Shown here in pieces: positions 35,132 through 44,144 of a DNA stretch of 64,000 nucleotides. Location of the stretch: contig JBEBRW010000023.1 in NCBI GenBank assembly GCA_040394635.1, forward strand, positions 10,477-74,476, given 5' to 3'. This stretch comes from UBA5239 sp040394635 (GTDB lineage Bacteria > Verrucomicrobiota > Lentisphaeria > Victivallales > Victivallaceae). How positions within the stretch are numbered: the first letter of the stretch is position 1; every line of letters begins with the position of its first letter. The notes under the pieces were generated by a model. The model did not search any database. It was not told where the DNA came from and worked only from the letters and a program-made list of their open reading frames with translations. The translations under genes and the position numbers were made by a program.

Positions 35132-36067
35132 TTATTTTTCCAACAGGGGGATGATCCGGGAGGGGTTGAATTCGCCGCTTTTCAGTTCGTCGTACAGGCC
35201 GGGGGGGAAATCCGTGGGTTTGAGGTTGTTCAGCAGGGCTGGATTGAATTTGAACGGGGGAATGTTGTGCAATTGGGCGGGGTCGAAGTTGGAGGTTTTC
35301 AGGTACAGCAGCATGTCTTTGGAGATGGTTTTATTTTTCAGCATGCTGAGGGCGGCATTGGAGCCGGTGAAGCCGCCGGGCATTTGTTCCATGACTTTGC
35401 CGGGGTTGTAGACGATTTCGACGTTGCCGTCGGGCAGGACTTTCAGGGAAACCAGGATTTGGCAGAGCAGCTGGTATTCGGTGACTTTCAGCAGGAGGGG
35501 ATTGGCTTCGCGGATGCGGCTGTTGATGATCCATGTGGGGACGGGGAGTTTGCCGATCTTGAATTTGCGGGTGTCGGCGAGCAGGGTGCGGTCGGTGAAT
35601 TCGGGGGTGAATTCCGCGTGAATATTGAAGGTCATGCCTTTCTGGGTGGTGGAATGGTCCAGGGTGAAAATGCGGTCCTCGTAGGTGATGTTGTAGGAGT
35701 CCGCGGAGGGGCCCTTGACCTTGGAGCCGCTGGCGAAATGAAGGGTGCGCATGGCGTCGAGGAGGTTTTTGACTTCGGTCGGGGTCAGGACCAGGGTGGC
35801 GCGGTCCTTCGGGAACTGCACCGAGATTTCCTTCATGATCTGGTTCACTACCCGCATATTGGTGATCATGAGGTCGGCCGAGGCTGCCGGCGGCGGGTGT
35901 TTCACCGGGCTGCCGAGGACCAGTACGGCCAGGAGGACGACGAGCAGCAACAGGACGACGATCATGGACAGCAGGATATAGAGGGCGAGGCGAAGTTTGG
36001 ATTTCGGGCGCGGAGTTTGGGTTTCGGTTTTGTTGTTCAGCTTATCGGACATGTTCGTGGGTTCCAT
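35132..36067 (-). CDS. Membrane-anchored protein of unknown function, last gene of exporter operon
   Basis: The 311-residue protein has a basic, proline-containing N-terminal tail, a single strong membrane helix (LALYILLSMIVVLLLLVVLLAVLVLG, about residues 28-53) and a mainly extracytoplasmic remainder. That part has KLPVPTWIINSRIREANP and a C-terminal set of P-F/L-x-x-L repeats (FDPAQLHN, FNPALLNN, DFPPGLYDE, EFNPSRI). No family is recognised. It follows the sigma-54 activator by four bases, so it is in the operon ABC exporter - HlyD - activator. ATG 36052 (MSDKL) is an alternative start. Confidence 0.65.
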   Translation of the reverse strand: MEPTNMSDKLNNKTETQTPRPKSKLRLALYILLSMIVVLLLLVVLLAVLVLGSPVKHPPPAASADLMITNMRVVNQIMKEISVQFPKDRATLVLTPTEVKNLLDAMRTLHFASGSKVKGPSADSYNITYEDRIFTLDHSTTQKGMTFNIHAEFTPEFTDRTLLADTRKFKIGKLPVPTWIINSRIREANPLLLKVTEYQLLCQILVSLKVLPDGNVEIVYNPGKVMEQMPGGFTGSNAALSMLKNKTISKDMLLYLKTSNFDPAQLHNIPPFKFNPALLNNLKPTDFPPGLYDELKSGEFNPSRIIPLLEK

Positions 36068-36071
36068 GGTT

Positions 36072-38033
36072 TCATCGGGCTTTGAGGCCGAATTTTTTCA
36101 GTTTACGGTAGAGGGTGCTGCGGCCGACGTTCAGGTATTTGGCGGCGCGGCTGAGGTTGTAGCCGGACATTTTCAAGGCTTTCTCGTACAGGAGTTTCTC
36201 GCTGTTCTGGATGCTCAGGCGTTCCTGGCTGAGGGGGTCGTCGGGAGCAGGGGCGGGGTCCGGGCTCAGGTCGCGGTAGAGGAGCGTGGTCCGGAGGTCG
36301 CCGGGGAGATCCTTCCAGGCGATCATTTCGGCGCCGCTGTTCAGCATGATGGAGAATTCGATGGTATTTTTGAGCTCACGGATGTTGCCGGGCCAGGAAT
36401 AGAGTTTGAAGCGTTCCATGATTTCGGGCATGATGCCGGCGACTTTTTTGCCCATGATTTCGTTGTAATGGGTGATGAAGTGCTCGGTCAGGACCGGGAT
36501 GTCGTCGCGGCAGCTGGAGAGCTTGGGCAGTTCGATCGAGGTCACGTGCAGGCGGTAGTAGAGGTCCTCGCGGAACAGGCCGTTTTCGACCAGCGCGGCG
36601 ATGTCGCGATTGGTGGCGGCGACGATGCGGATATTGACCGGTACTTCTTTGCGCTCGCCGACGCGGATGATGGTGCGTTCCTCGAGCATGCGGAGGAGTT
36701 TTCCCTGGAGTTCGAGGGGCATGTCGCCGATTTCGTCGAGGAACACGGTGCCTTTGTCGGCGGCCTCGAGTTTGCCGATATTGCCGCCTTTTTTGGCTCC
36801 GGTGAAAGCGCCCGGGGCGTAGCCGAAGAGTTCGCTTTCGGCGATTTCCTTGGGAATGGCGGCGCAGTTGATGGCGATGAAGGGGTAATCCTTGCGGTCG
36901 CTGGCGTTGTGAATGCTCTGGGCGAACATTTCCTTGCCGGTGCCGCTGGCGCCGTGCAGGAAAACGCTGACCGAGGTTTCGGCGGTGCGGCGGGCCAGTT
37001 CCTTGACGTGAACGAGTGGCGCGGAGGAGCCGAGGATGTCGTCGAAGGTATAGCGGGCGGCGGTCATGGTTTCGGTGCCGGCGGTGGAACTTTTTCCCTC
37101 AAAAACGATCATGCTGCCGAGAAATTCGTCGCGTTCGCTGAACATCGGGATGCGGTCGTAGGTCACGGACAGCGATTTCTTGTGAAGGCGGATGTCCATG
37201 GGCTGGGCGCGGCAGGGAATGGCGCTTTTGGCGATTTCCTTAAGCGGCGGACGGAACTTGGCGGCGGAGTCGAGGCTCTTGTCCTCGACGAATTTTTCGT
37301 CGACGTCGAAAAGTTTCATGGCAGCCGGGTTGATCTGTCGGATGAAGCCGGTACGCGAAATCAGGATGATCGCCTTCTGGTCGTCCTTGTAAATCCGCGC
37401 GACTTGTTGCTTGAGATCCGCGTGAAGTGTCTGCGAACGCTGCATGCGCATGTCGCGGTCAAGCAGCTGGATCACCATGACGGCCAGTGTCCGCAACGCC
37501 ATGCAATCGATGTCTGGCAGCACGGCAAAAAGCGCCAGATAGCCCTCAAGCTTGCCGTCGGTATCATAGAACGGTGCGGCGGCGGTGCCGAGCGGATGAA
37601 GTTTTTCGAGATAATGCTCGGCGCCCTGGCAAACGGCCGGGCCCTTGTGGGTCATGGCCAGCGACACGGCATTGGTGCCGGCGGAGTCCTCGGCCAGCGA
37701 CACGGTTTCGCGGATGCCGAGGGAATTCAGGAACTCGACGGAGTTTTTGTCGACGCTGAAAATATCGGTGATTTCGCCGTTGGTGCCGCAGAGGAGGCCG
37801 ATGATCCGCCGCGTGGAGTCGAGCGAATGCAGCAGTGCATCGAGTTCCTTGCGCGCCCGGACGTAATACGGGCTCGGTTCGGAGAGCACGGGGGTGAGTT
37901 TCTGCGGGAACATATGGGGACTGAGTCCGCCCATCATGGAACGCTTCCAGCTTTCGCGGACGCTGCCGCGAACCTCGGGCGCGTGCCCGTTTTTGGTAAA
38001 TTCAAGCCAGTCGTTGTATGATGCGAACTTCAT
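36072..38033 (-). CDS. Sigma-54-dependent enhancer-binding activator with GAF and PAS-like sensor domains
   Basis: The 653-residue protein has an AcoR/DhaR-like layout. A GAF-like sensor covers about residues 60-220 (SVRESWKRSM before it is typical of AcoR-type regulators), and a PAS-like segment about 220-310 (ILISRTGFIRQINPAAMKLF). The AAA+ domain has HGASGTGKE (Walker A) near 361, the sigma-54 loop GAFTGA near 409, and GTVFLDEIGDM (Walker B) near 428. A Fis-type helix-turn-helix forms the last 40 residues (YNLSRAAKYLNVGRSTLYRKLKK). It lies three bases after the HlyD gene and behind a sigma-54 promoter at 41007-41024, so positive autoregulation is likely. Confidence 0.92.
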   Translation of the reverse strand: MKFASYNDWLEFTKNGHAPEVRGSVRESWKRSMMGGLSPHMFPQKLTPVLSEPSPYYVRARKELDALLHSLDSTRRIIGLLCGTNGEITDIFSVDKNSVEFLNSLGIRETVSLAEDSAGTNAVSLAMTHKGPAVCQGAEHYLEKLHPLGTAAAPFYDTDGKLEGYLALFAVLPDIDCMALRTLAVMVIQLLDRDMRMQRSQTLHADLKQQVARIYKDDQKAIILISRTGFIRQINPAAMKLFDVDEKFVEDKSLDSAAKFRPPLKEIAKSAIPCRAQPMDIRLHKKSLSVTYDRIPMFSERDEFLGSMIVFEGKSSTAGTETMTAARYTFDDILGSSAPLVHVKELARRTAETSVSVFLHGASGTGKEMFAQSIHNASDRKDYPFIAINCAAIPKEIAESELFGYAPGAFTGAKKGGNIGKLEAADKGTVFLDEIGDMPLELQGKLLRMLEERTIIRVGERKEVPVNIRIVAATNRDIAALVENGLFREDLYYRLHVTSIELPKLSSCRDDIPVLTEHFITHYNEIMGKKVAGIMPEIMERFKLYSWPGNIRELKNTIEFSIMLNSGAEMIAWKDLPGDLRTTLLYRDLSPDPAPAPDDPLSQERLSIQNSEKLLYEKALKMSGYNLSRAAKYLNVGRSTLYRKLKKFGLKAR

Positions 38034-38036
38034 GTA

Positions 38037-39158
38037 TCATTCCCTGGTGAGGCCGCGGCGTTTCCAATATTCCTTGCTGCGGAAGCCCAACAGCGCGAAG
38101 ATGATCCGTTCGTGCCCGGCGATGATCGTGACTTCGCAGCTGGAGCCGAAGCGCAGCGGATACGGTTCATTGATCAGGATGATTTTCACCGGATAATAGT
38201 GTACGCCGTTGACCAGTTCGGGCAGCTGGTAGATTTCGTCGACTTCGCCGTAGAAATAACCGTAGTCGAAGTAGTTGTACTGACTGCTGGCGATGCGGAC
38301 CTTCTGGCCTTTTTCAACCTTGAAAATCTGTTTTTCATCGATCATGGCCACCACTTTTTTGTTGTGGTTGGCGGTGAACTTGATCACGACTTCGCCTTTT
38401 TCGAAATAACCGCCCGGGCGCGGGGGGATGTTTGTGATGATGCCGGTATCGGGGGAAGTGATGATGTAGTCTTCGAGGTGCTTGGTCTCAAGAGCCAGTT
38501 CGACTTTCTTGTTTTCGTGGCGCTGCTTGAGCAGCGACAGTTCGTCCTCGGCCTTGGCGATGATCTGCTTGGCCATGCCGTCCTGGAGCTTCTGCCAGTC
38601 GTCGCGCAGGCGCATGACGGTGGTTTTGTTGGCGAGGTGCTCGGTTTCGACCTTGAGGATCTCGCGGCGTGAAATCACCTGCTGCTCGTACAGCCGGGAG
38701 TAAATCTCGAGCTCTTTTTCGCTGCGCTCGAATTTGGATTCGGCCTCGTCGAGGGCGATTTTGGTGTGGCGGTAATACTCGGGCAGGGGGTCCTGGCGGA
38801 GCAGTTCGAGCGCCTTGGTTTTGGCCTTGATTTCCAGTTCGAGTTCCTTGATGTCGTTTTTGATCAATTCGATTTTGTCGTGCTGATCGCGGGAGTCGAA
38901 TTCAAGGATCGGGCGGCCGCGGAAAACTTCTTCGCCTTCGTGATGAATGATTTTGGTCGTGCGGGCGCTGACCAGTGATTTGATATAGTAGTCACGGATG
39001 CCGGTCACGGTGCCGGTGCCCTCGACCTGATCTTCCATAAAGCCGAAAATCAGGACCATCAGCATGGCGATCCCAAGCAGGAAAATCGTGATGACGATCC
39101 GGCGGAATACTTTCAACTGCCGTTTGATATTGCTTCGTTTTTTCGTTGTCGTAGCCAT
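38037..39158 (-). CDS. HlyD family membrane fusion (periplasmic adaptor) protein
   Basis: The 373-residue protein starts with a basic tail and one membrane helix (VVITIFLLG IAMLMVLIFGFM region, about 22-45). A split lipoyl/biotinyl domain follows (EGTGTVTGIRDYYIKSLVS, IIHHEGEEVFRGRPI; DTGIITNIPPRPGGYFEKGEVV), with a long coiled coil between the halves (about residues 90-225). The C-terminus is a beta barrel (KVEKGQKVRIASSQYN). It would link the ABC exporter, eight bases upstream in the operon, to an outer-membrane channel not present here. The cargo is unknown. Confidence 0.88.
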   Translation of the reverse strand: MATTTKKRSNIKRQLKVFRRIVITIFLLGIAMLMVLIFGFMEDQVEGTGTVTGIRDYYIKSLVSARTTKIIHHEGEEVFRGRPILEFDSRDQHDKIELIKNDIKELELEIKAKTKALELLRQDPLPEYYRHTKIALDEAESKFERSEKELEIYSRLYEQQVISRREILKVETEHLANKTTVMRLRDDWQKLQDGMAKQIIAKAEDELSLLKQRHENKKVELALETKHLEDYIITSPDTGIITNIPPRPGGYFEKGEVVIKFTANHNKKVVAMIDEKQIFKVEKGQKVRIASSQYNYFDYGYFYGEVDEIYQLPELVNGVHYYPVKIILINEPYPLRFGSSCEVTIIAGHERIIFALLGFRSKEYWKRRGLTRE

Positions 39159-39166
39159 AATATAGT

Positions 39167-40954
39167 TTAACCTTGTGCAGCCATTTGCTTCTGGGTCTGG
39201 TAGAGTTCCCGGTAGATGCCGGGCTGCTCCATCAGTTCAACGTGAGAGCCTTTCTGAACGATCCGGCCGGCATCCAGCACCACGATCATATCGGCGTTTT
39301 TGATGGTGGAGAGACGGTGCGCGATGATGATGGTGGTCTTGCCCTCCATCAACTTGTCCAGCGCGTCCTGCACCAGATATTCGGACACGGTATCCAGCGC
39401 CGAAGTCGCTTCGTCAAGGATCAGGATCGACGGATTTTTCAGCACCGCGCGGGCGATGGCCAGGCGTTGTTTCTGGCCGCCGGACATGCTGGCGCCGTTC
39501 TCACCGATCAGTGTGTCGAAGCCGTCCGGCAGGCGCTGGACGAATTCGGAGACGTTCGCCAGGTCGGCGGCTTGTTCGATCTCGGCATTGGTCGCGTCGC
39601 GCTTGGCGTAGGCGATATTTTCGCGGATGGAACCGCTGAACAGGAACGGTTCCTGCAGCACCACCCCGATATTGTTGCGGTAGGCGTCGAGGCCCATCTT
39701 GCGGATATCCATGCCGTCGACCTTGATCGAACCGGAATCGATGTCATAAAAACGCAGCAGCAGATTGCTGATGGTGGACTTGCCGGAGCCGCTCGGACCG
39801 ACCAGCGCCACCTTCTGTCCGGGACGGATGGTCAAATTGAACCCGTCGATCACCGGTTTTTTGTCCTTGCCGTAGCCGAAGATCACATGGTCGAAGGTGA
39901 TATCGCCGCGCAGCTTCTCCGGCCGCAGCGGGTTCGGGTCCTCCTTGATCTCCGGAATCGTATTCAGCAGATTGACGATACGAGTGGCGCCGACCATCCC
40001 CTGCGCGAAAGTCATGGAGAGGCCCGACAGCACGTTCACCGGCTGCAGCAGCATTCCCACGTAACTGTAAAACGCCACGAACTCGCCGATCGTGATCGTG
40101 TGGTCCTGCACGAACATGATTCCCATGCCGATGGTTCCCAGGTAGGTCGCCAGCGTCACCATGTCAAACACCGTCCAGAGCCCCACGCCGCCCACGGTAA
40201 GGCGCATCTGCATGTCGACCACCGGGCGCAGGTTCTGGAAGAAGCTCAGGCACTCGGAGCGCTCCTTGGAGAACGATTTGACCACCTTGACCCCGGTCAG
40301 GGTTTCCGAGAGGTTCGCCGAGATTTCGGACATTTTTTCCTGCAGGATCAGCGAGTCGCGCCGCATGATTTTGCGGAAATAATAGAAGTTGAAGTAGTGA
40401 ATCGGCAGCGTCAGGAAAACCAGCAGCCCCATTTGCCAGTTGATGACCAGCAGCAGAATCGCAATCAGCAGCAACTGGAAAATCTGTTCCCCGAGCTGAG
40501 TCAGCGTCCGCACCAGCATCTGTAGCAGCGCCACGTCGCTGATCACGTTCGAAATCAGCTTCCCGGTCCGGTACTCCTCGTAGAAGCGCAGCGACAAACT
40601 CTGGAGGTGGCGGAACACCTTCTGCCGCAGGTCCACCATGATTCGAATCCCCGTGTAGTCCACCATGTAACTGGCCACGTACCGCAGCAACGAACGCGCC
40701 GTATAAATAATCAGCATGGAGCCGCACAGCACCCAGAAGAGCATATAGTCGGCATTCGGGATGACCCGGTCGATGGCGATTTTCAGCATCCACGGCATGG
40801 TGATACCGATGGCGTTGAACAGAATCAAGGTGGTGACCGAAGCCGTCAACAGTCCACGGTACGGCTTGACCAGCGGCATTACCTTTTCCATCGATTGTCG
40901 GTCGTATTTTTTCAGCAGATCTTCGTCACTGATCTCGCGGTGTGTTCTTTTCAT
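39167..40954 (-). CDS. ABC exporter, fused membrane and ATPase domains (MsbA/lipid A exporter type)
   Basis: The 595-residue half-transporter has six membrane helices (about 35-330) and a nucleotide-binding domain with GPSGSGKST (Walker A, near 388), MSGGQKQR (signature, near 492), ILILDEATSALD (Walker B, near 512) and IIIAHRLST (H-loop, near 545). No N-terminal peptidase domain of the bacteriocin-exporter type is present. It is the first gene of the four-gene operon and lies about 43 bases after the predicted start of a sigma-54 promoter. With HlyD next to it, a type I-like or lipid/peptide export role is likely. Confidence 0.9.
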   Translation of the reverse strand: MKRTHREISDEDLLKKYDRQSMEKVMPLVKPYRGLLTASVTTLILFNAIGITMPWMLKIAIDRVIPNADYMLFWVLCGSMLIIYTARSLLRYVASYMVDYTGIRIMVDLRQKVFRHLQSLSLRFYEEYRTGKLISNVISDVALLQMLVRTLTQLGEQIFQLLLIAILLLVINWQMGLLVFLTLPIHYFNFYYFRKIMRRDSLILQEKMSEISANLSETLTGVKVVKSFSKERSECLSFFQNLRPVVDMQMRLTVGGVGLWTVFDMVTLATYLGTIGMGIMFVQDHTITIGEFVAFYSYVGMLLQPVNVLSGLSMTFAQGMVGATRIVNLLNTIPEIKEDPNPLRPEKLRGDITFDHVIFGYGKDKKPVIDGFNLTIRPGQKVALVGPSGSGKSTISNLLLRFYDIDSGSIKVDGMDIRKMGLDAYRNNIGVVLQEPFLFSGSIRENIAYAKRDATNAEIEQAADLANVSEFVQRLPDGFDTLIGENGASMSGGQKQRLAIARAVLKNPSILILDEATSALDTVSEYLVQDALDKLMEGKTTIIIAHRLSTIKNADMIVVLDAGRIVQKGSHVELMEQPGIYRELYQTQKQMAAQG

Positions 40955-41006
40955 TTTATATTCTTTTTTTTATTTTTCCAAATAATGAAACAATGTCCTA
41001 TTACAA

Positions 41007-41103
41007 TAGCAATATATGTGCCAACTGTAATTTAATTGTTCTATATCATTTATCATGAAAGAATTAAAATTATAATTTCTGTTTTTATTCGATTTTTATC
41101 GAA
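41007..41103 (-). promoter_or_regulatory. Sigma-54 promoter and candidate upstream activator site of the exporter operon
   Basis: Read on the minus strand, TTGGCAC-ATATA-TTGCTA (41024-41007) matches the sigma-54 consensus almost fully; GG and GC are ten bases apart. The start should fall near 40998, 43 bases before the ABC exporter ATG. The perfect dyad TTCGAT-TTTT-ATCGAA (41088-41103) is centred about 97 bases upstream of that start, the usual distance for an enhancer-binding-protein site. Confidence 0.78.
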
Positions 41104-41252
41104 ACAAAATATGTCTCAATGCTGATACATTAAAATAATACATAAAAAGATTAAATTCAAGTAAAATATTGATAATAATTGAATTATAAAAAATCTCAAA
41201 ATGGCACACTGTGTATTTTGAATGGCACACATGATGATACAAAAATTGGGAA

Positions 41253-41439
41253 AAAACGGTCAATGCGGGGGCTGACGCCGCCTCCTTGAACTCCTCCAGC
41301 AGGGTTCAGGGGCGGCAGCCGCCTGACGCGAGTCGGAAACTCGCGGATCTCCTCTTGAAAAGTACTTTGGTGCAGGGCAATTCGCCCTGCCGCGGGGCGC
41401 GGGGGCGGCGTCAGCCTCTCGTATAAGCTCAAAACGGTC
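41253..41439. repeat. Hairpin-rich MITE-like or palindromic repeat element
   Basis: A GC-rich block sits inside an AT-rich 591-base gap. GGCTGACGCCGCC (41270-41282) and its inverted copy GGCGGCGTCAGCC (41404-41416) form the ends. AAAACGGTC occurs just outside both (41253-41261 and 41431-41439), like a 9-base target duplication. Internal hairpins are CGCGAGT/ACTCGCG (41327-41345), GCAGGGC/GCCCTGC (41372-41390) and an imperfect GCCGCC-CCTTGAAC stem (41278-41316). It encodes no credible protein. The rest of the 40955-41545 gap is AT-rich and holds the sigma-54 promoter. Confidence 0.6.
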
Positions 41440-41545
41440 GATTCTGTTTGCCTATTTCTGCTTATCGGGAAAAATAAGATTTTAATGAACCATGAAAGAA
41501 TATATGCAATTATGCGGGAGGATTTATCCGGTTTTCAGGATGGAA

Positions 41546-43885
41546 TCAATAACGTTTTGACAATTTATCTTTCAATTCATTTTCCTCGACTTCTTTCACC
41601 ATTTTAATGTCGGAGGCGGAAATGTGTCCAATTACGCGGCCATCATCCAGGACATCTGTTTCCTGATGAGCGCGTCTGTTGAGATTTTTGAACATCTTGT
41701 AAAGGTCCAGTGAACCGCCGACCGAGAACCAAACGGTTGACACCAGCCCGATGACGCCCGCGATCAAAACGTTGTTGATATAGAAGAAATACGCCCACCA
41801 TTGCGTCGGCCAGTTGTAAATGGCATTCCAAATAACCGTTCCGATAAAGCAGATGATAAAACCGTACCCAAAGGACCACAGAAAAACCGACCACGCCAGG
41901 ATTTTGTCACCGCGCGTATACTGCGAGTCGATGCCGATAATCTTGCCCGGAAAAGTGCGCCAGTTCAGTGGCATTTTCTCTAGCGGCACCTCTCCTTCCA
42001 CCCCGTATTTGCCGCGATGGAGGATGCGTTCTAGATTGAACGGCGTACGGCAGGTAACCAGTGAAATCACGATATACAACAGAATTGCGGTGAGCATCGC
42101 GATAAAGAAAATTTCCTGTGAGTTAATCGGAAAGCGGTCGGATTGCATCGTCCAGACAATGAACGGATTGAATGGTGCGGAAACCGTTTTCAGGATGCCA
42201 CCGACGGTATCGGCGAGGTTCCAGCGCACCAGCGTTGGATAGAGGTGTTTGACCCAGGTCTGCTGGCAGACAATGCCACCTACCGCCAGAACCGAACCGG
42301 ACGCCAGCGCCGCGAACGCACCCGCCGTGGTCCCTCTTTTCCAGTATAGCCCGAACACGATGACCGGCCCGGCACCGCCCAGCCAGATTGCTCCGGTAAT
42401 GGCGAAGAACATCAGGATATAGTCCACCTGGGCAAAGAAAAAGGAAAAGAGGAATGCGAATACCGCAACCCCGGTGATGATGAGGCGCAGTAGCAGCAAC
42501 TGCTGTCTGGGGGAGAACGGTTTTTTGCGGAATGGCAGAATGATATCCTGAGCGATGATGCTCCCCCAGGAATGCATATAAGACGTATCGACGCTGACCA
42601 GCATGAAGATCATGATCGCGCAGAAAACGCCGGTGATGCCGATCGGAAACATTTGTTTGATGGCCATCGGCACCAGCATCTGGTTGTAGATGGCACCGAA
42701 GGTCTGACTCGCGCTTTTGTCGACCTGCCCGAGGGCGGCCTGCGAAACGGCTTTGTAATCGTTCGGCGTGATATTGGCCGGGTCGATTTCGGCATTGGCA
42801 AGGCTCAATTTCAGCGTTTCGGTGACGATACCGGTGTTGATTAATGTATCGATGTCGCCGCGGACCTGGTCATAGCTCTTGTCGGCCGCCGTATCGGCCA
42901 TGGTCTTGGCGACAAGCTGGGCATGCACTTCTTTAGCATGAGGAGCGAACTTGGCATGGTTCATATAAGTGTAGGCGGCCACTGCCAGCAAAATATACAT
43001 CATGGACGAGAACCCGGCACGCCAGGTGCCGAGCAATCCTCCCATTTTCTGTTCGTGGGCATTGGCGGCGGAACAGTTGTACCCCTGCGTTCCGGACCAT
43101 GAGATACGGTTGAATATCGACCCGAATATCCCGACGAAAATATAGAAAATATTGAAGTCGCGCAGTAAATGAACGTCGTACGGGTTCAATAGGCTCATGC
43201 CCGGAGCGCGGTCCATCAATGTCGGGGCCATTTCCTTGCTCCACGAGAAGTTGATCAGGATGAACACCACAATCACCACGTACATGGGGTAACTGAGCAG
43301 CCCCTGAATACAGTCGGTAGTCATGATCGTGATCTGTCCGCCGAGCGTGATGATCAGCACTGCGATACTGAGAAATGCCAGCATGACCAGTGCAAACGTT
43401 GGAAACGCAAACCCGAAAATATTGACTCGCGCCGGCAGGTCGAGGTAATACATCAGAAAGCGACCGCTGACCGCCGGAAAAATCGCGTAATTGATCACCC
43501 CGGAAACCGACTGCAAAATCGCGGCAAAAATGCGAAACGGCCTGTTGTAGCGCATTTCGAGGAATTGCCCCATGGTCATGGCACGAGTCTCGCGGAATCG
43601 GTACGTACAGTAACCGGTCAAGGCGAACGCCAGCCCGATCGGGGTGACAATGCTGCCCCAGAACCCCACCGCAAAGCCACAGTTGTAATACATTTCAAAA
43701 ACTGCCACCAAGCTGATCAGCCCCATACTGGCCTCGCCGCTGGCCACCGCCACGACGTAACGCCCGGCTACCCGGCCCGCGGTCAGAAAATCCGCCACCC
43801 CTTTAACATATTTCTGACTTTTCAACGCAATCAGTATCACAATTATCAACGGCACAAATACAATTATCCAATCAATCCAATGCAT
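41546..43885 (-). CDS. Sodium:solute symporter (SSS family)
   Basis: The 779-residue protein has the SSS fold: about 13 or more membrane helices starting with WIDWIIVFVPLIIVILIAL. It has the family region around SGEASMGLISLVAVFEMYYNCGF and FLEMRYNRPFRIFAAILQSVSGVINY, and a central helix set with NRISWSGTQGYN. It is longer than the usual 500-600 residues because of an extracellular insertion (about residues 300-390) and a C-terminal cytoplasmic tail. AGGAAA precedes the ATG. Placed after GH130 and the secreted proteins, it probably imports the sugar or uronate released by the locus. A 255-base gap separates it from GH130. Confidence 0.88.
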   Translation of the reverse strand: MHWIDWIIVFVPLIIVILIALKSQKYVKGVADFLTAGRVAGRYVVAVASGEASMGLISLVAVFEMYYNCGFAVGFWGSIVTPIGLAFALTGYCTYRFRETRAMTMGQFLEMRYNRPFRIFAAILQSVSGVINYAIFPAVSGRFLMYYLDLPARVNIFGFAFPTFALVMLAFLSIAVLIITLGGQITIMTTDCIQGLLSYPMYVVIVVFILINFSWSKEMAPTLMDRAPGMSLLNPYDVHLLRDFNIFYIFVGIFGSIFNRISWSGTQGYNCSAANAHEQKMGGLLGTWRAGFSSMMYILLAVAAYTYMNHAKFAPHAKEVHAQLVAKTMADTAADKSYDQVRGDIDTLINTGIVTETLKLSLANAEIDPANITPNDYKAVSQAALGQVDKSASQTFGAIYNQMLVPMAIKQMFPIGITGVFCAIMIFMLVSVDTSYMHSWGSIIAQDIILPFRKKPFSPRQQLLLLRLIITGVAVFAFLFSFFFAQVDYILMFFAITGAIWLGGAGPVIVFGLYWKRGTTAGAFAALASGSVLAVGGIVCQQTWVKHLYPTLVRWNLADTVGGILKTVSAPFNPFIVWTMQSDRFPINSQEIFFIAMLTAILLYIVISLVTCRTPFNLERILHRGKYGVEGEVPLEKMPLNWRTFPGKIIGIDSQYTRGDKILAWSVFLWSFGYGFIICFIGTVIWNAIYNWPTQWWAYFFYINNVLIAGVIGLVSTVWFSVGGSLDLYKMFKNLNRRAHQETDVLDDGRVIGHISASDIKMVKEVEENELKDKLSKRY

Positions 43886-43961
43886 AGTTATTTCCTAAAA
43901 ACATATTATAATTTATATCCAATTTTCTTCGAGTAGAGGAAGCAAAAAAATCAGGAAGTAC

Positions 43962-44144
43962 CTACGTGACGCTAGATAACCTCAAGAGTATCGAAAAACG
44001 CAGAACGGAACAATTATTTTCCAGCTCATTGCGGAAGACGATTTCGCATTCGTGGTCACCTTTCAGCCGGGCTTTGATGAAGGAGTAGAATGGAATATTG
44101 TCGCCGAGGCGGATACTGCGGATGGCTAAATAAAGCGGAATCAA
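43962..44144 (-). pseudogene. Possible gene remnant after GH130
   Basis: A 60-codon frame starting with TTG overlaps the GH130 stop and includes RLGDNIPFYSFIKARLKG and HECEIVFRNELE, which read like ordinary protein sequence. There is no ribosome site and the frame is short, so it may be the tail of a lost gene. The stretch 43886-43961 shows only AT-rich leader sequence of the symporter gene. Confidence 0.25.

Noticed and set aside
35997..38021. A 674-codon open frame on the plus strand
   Set aside because: It lies antisense to the sigma-54 activator, whose domains and motifs are unmistakable, and its sequence is low-complexity Gly/Val/Phe-rich shadow.
39173..40525. A 450-codon open frame on the plus strand
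   Set aside because: It is antisense to the ABC exporter with all ATPase motifs intact; its His/Gln-rich sequence is typical of a shadow frame.
41208..41240. Two ATGGCACAC copies as sigma-54 promoters
   Set aside because: Neither copy has GC ten bases after GG, so the -12 element is missing.
41196..41432. A 78-codon open frame on the minus strand
   Set aside because: It lies within the hairpin-rich repeat element and simply translates its palindromes; no ribosome site.
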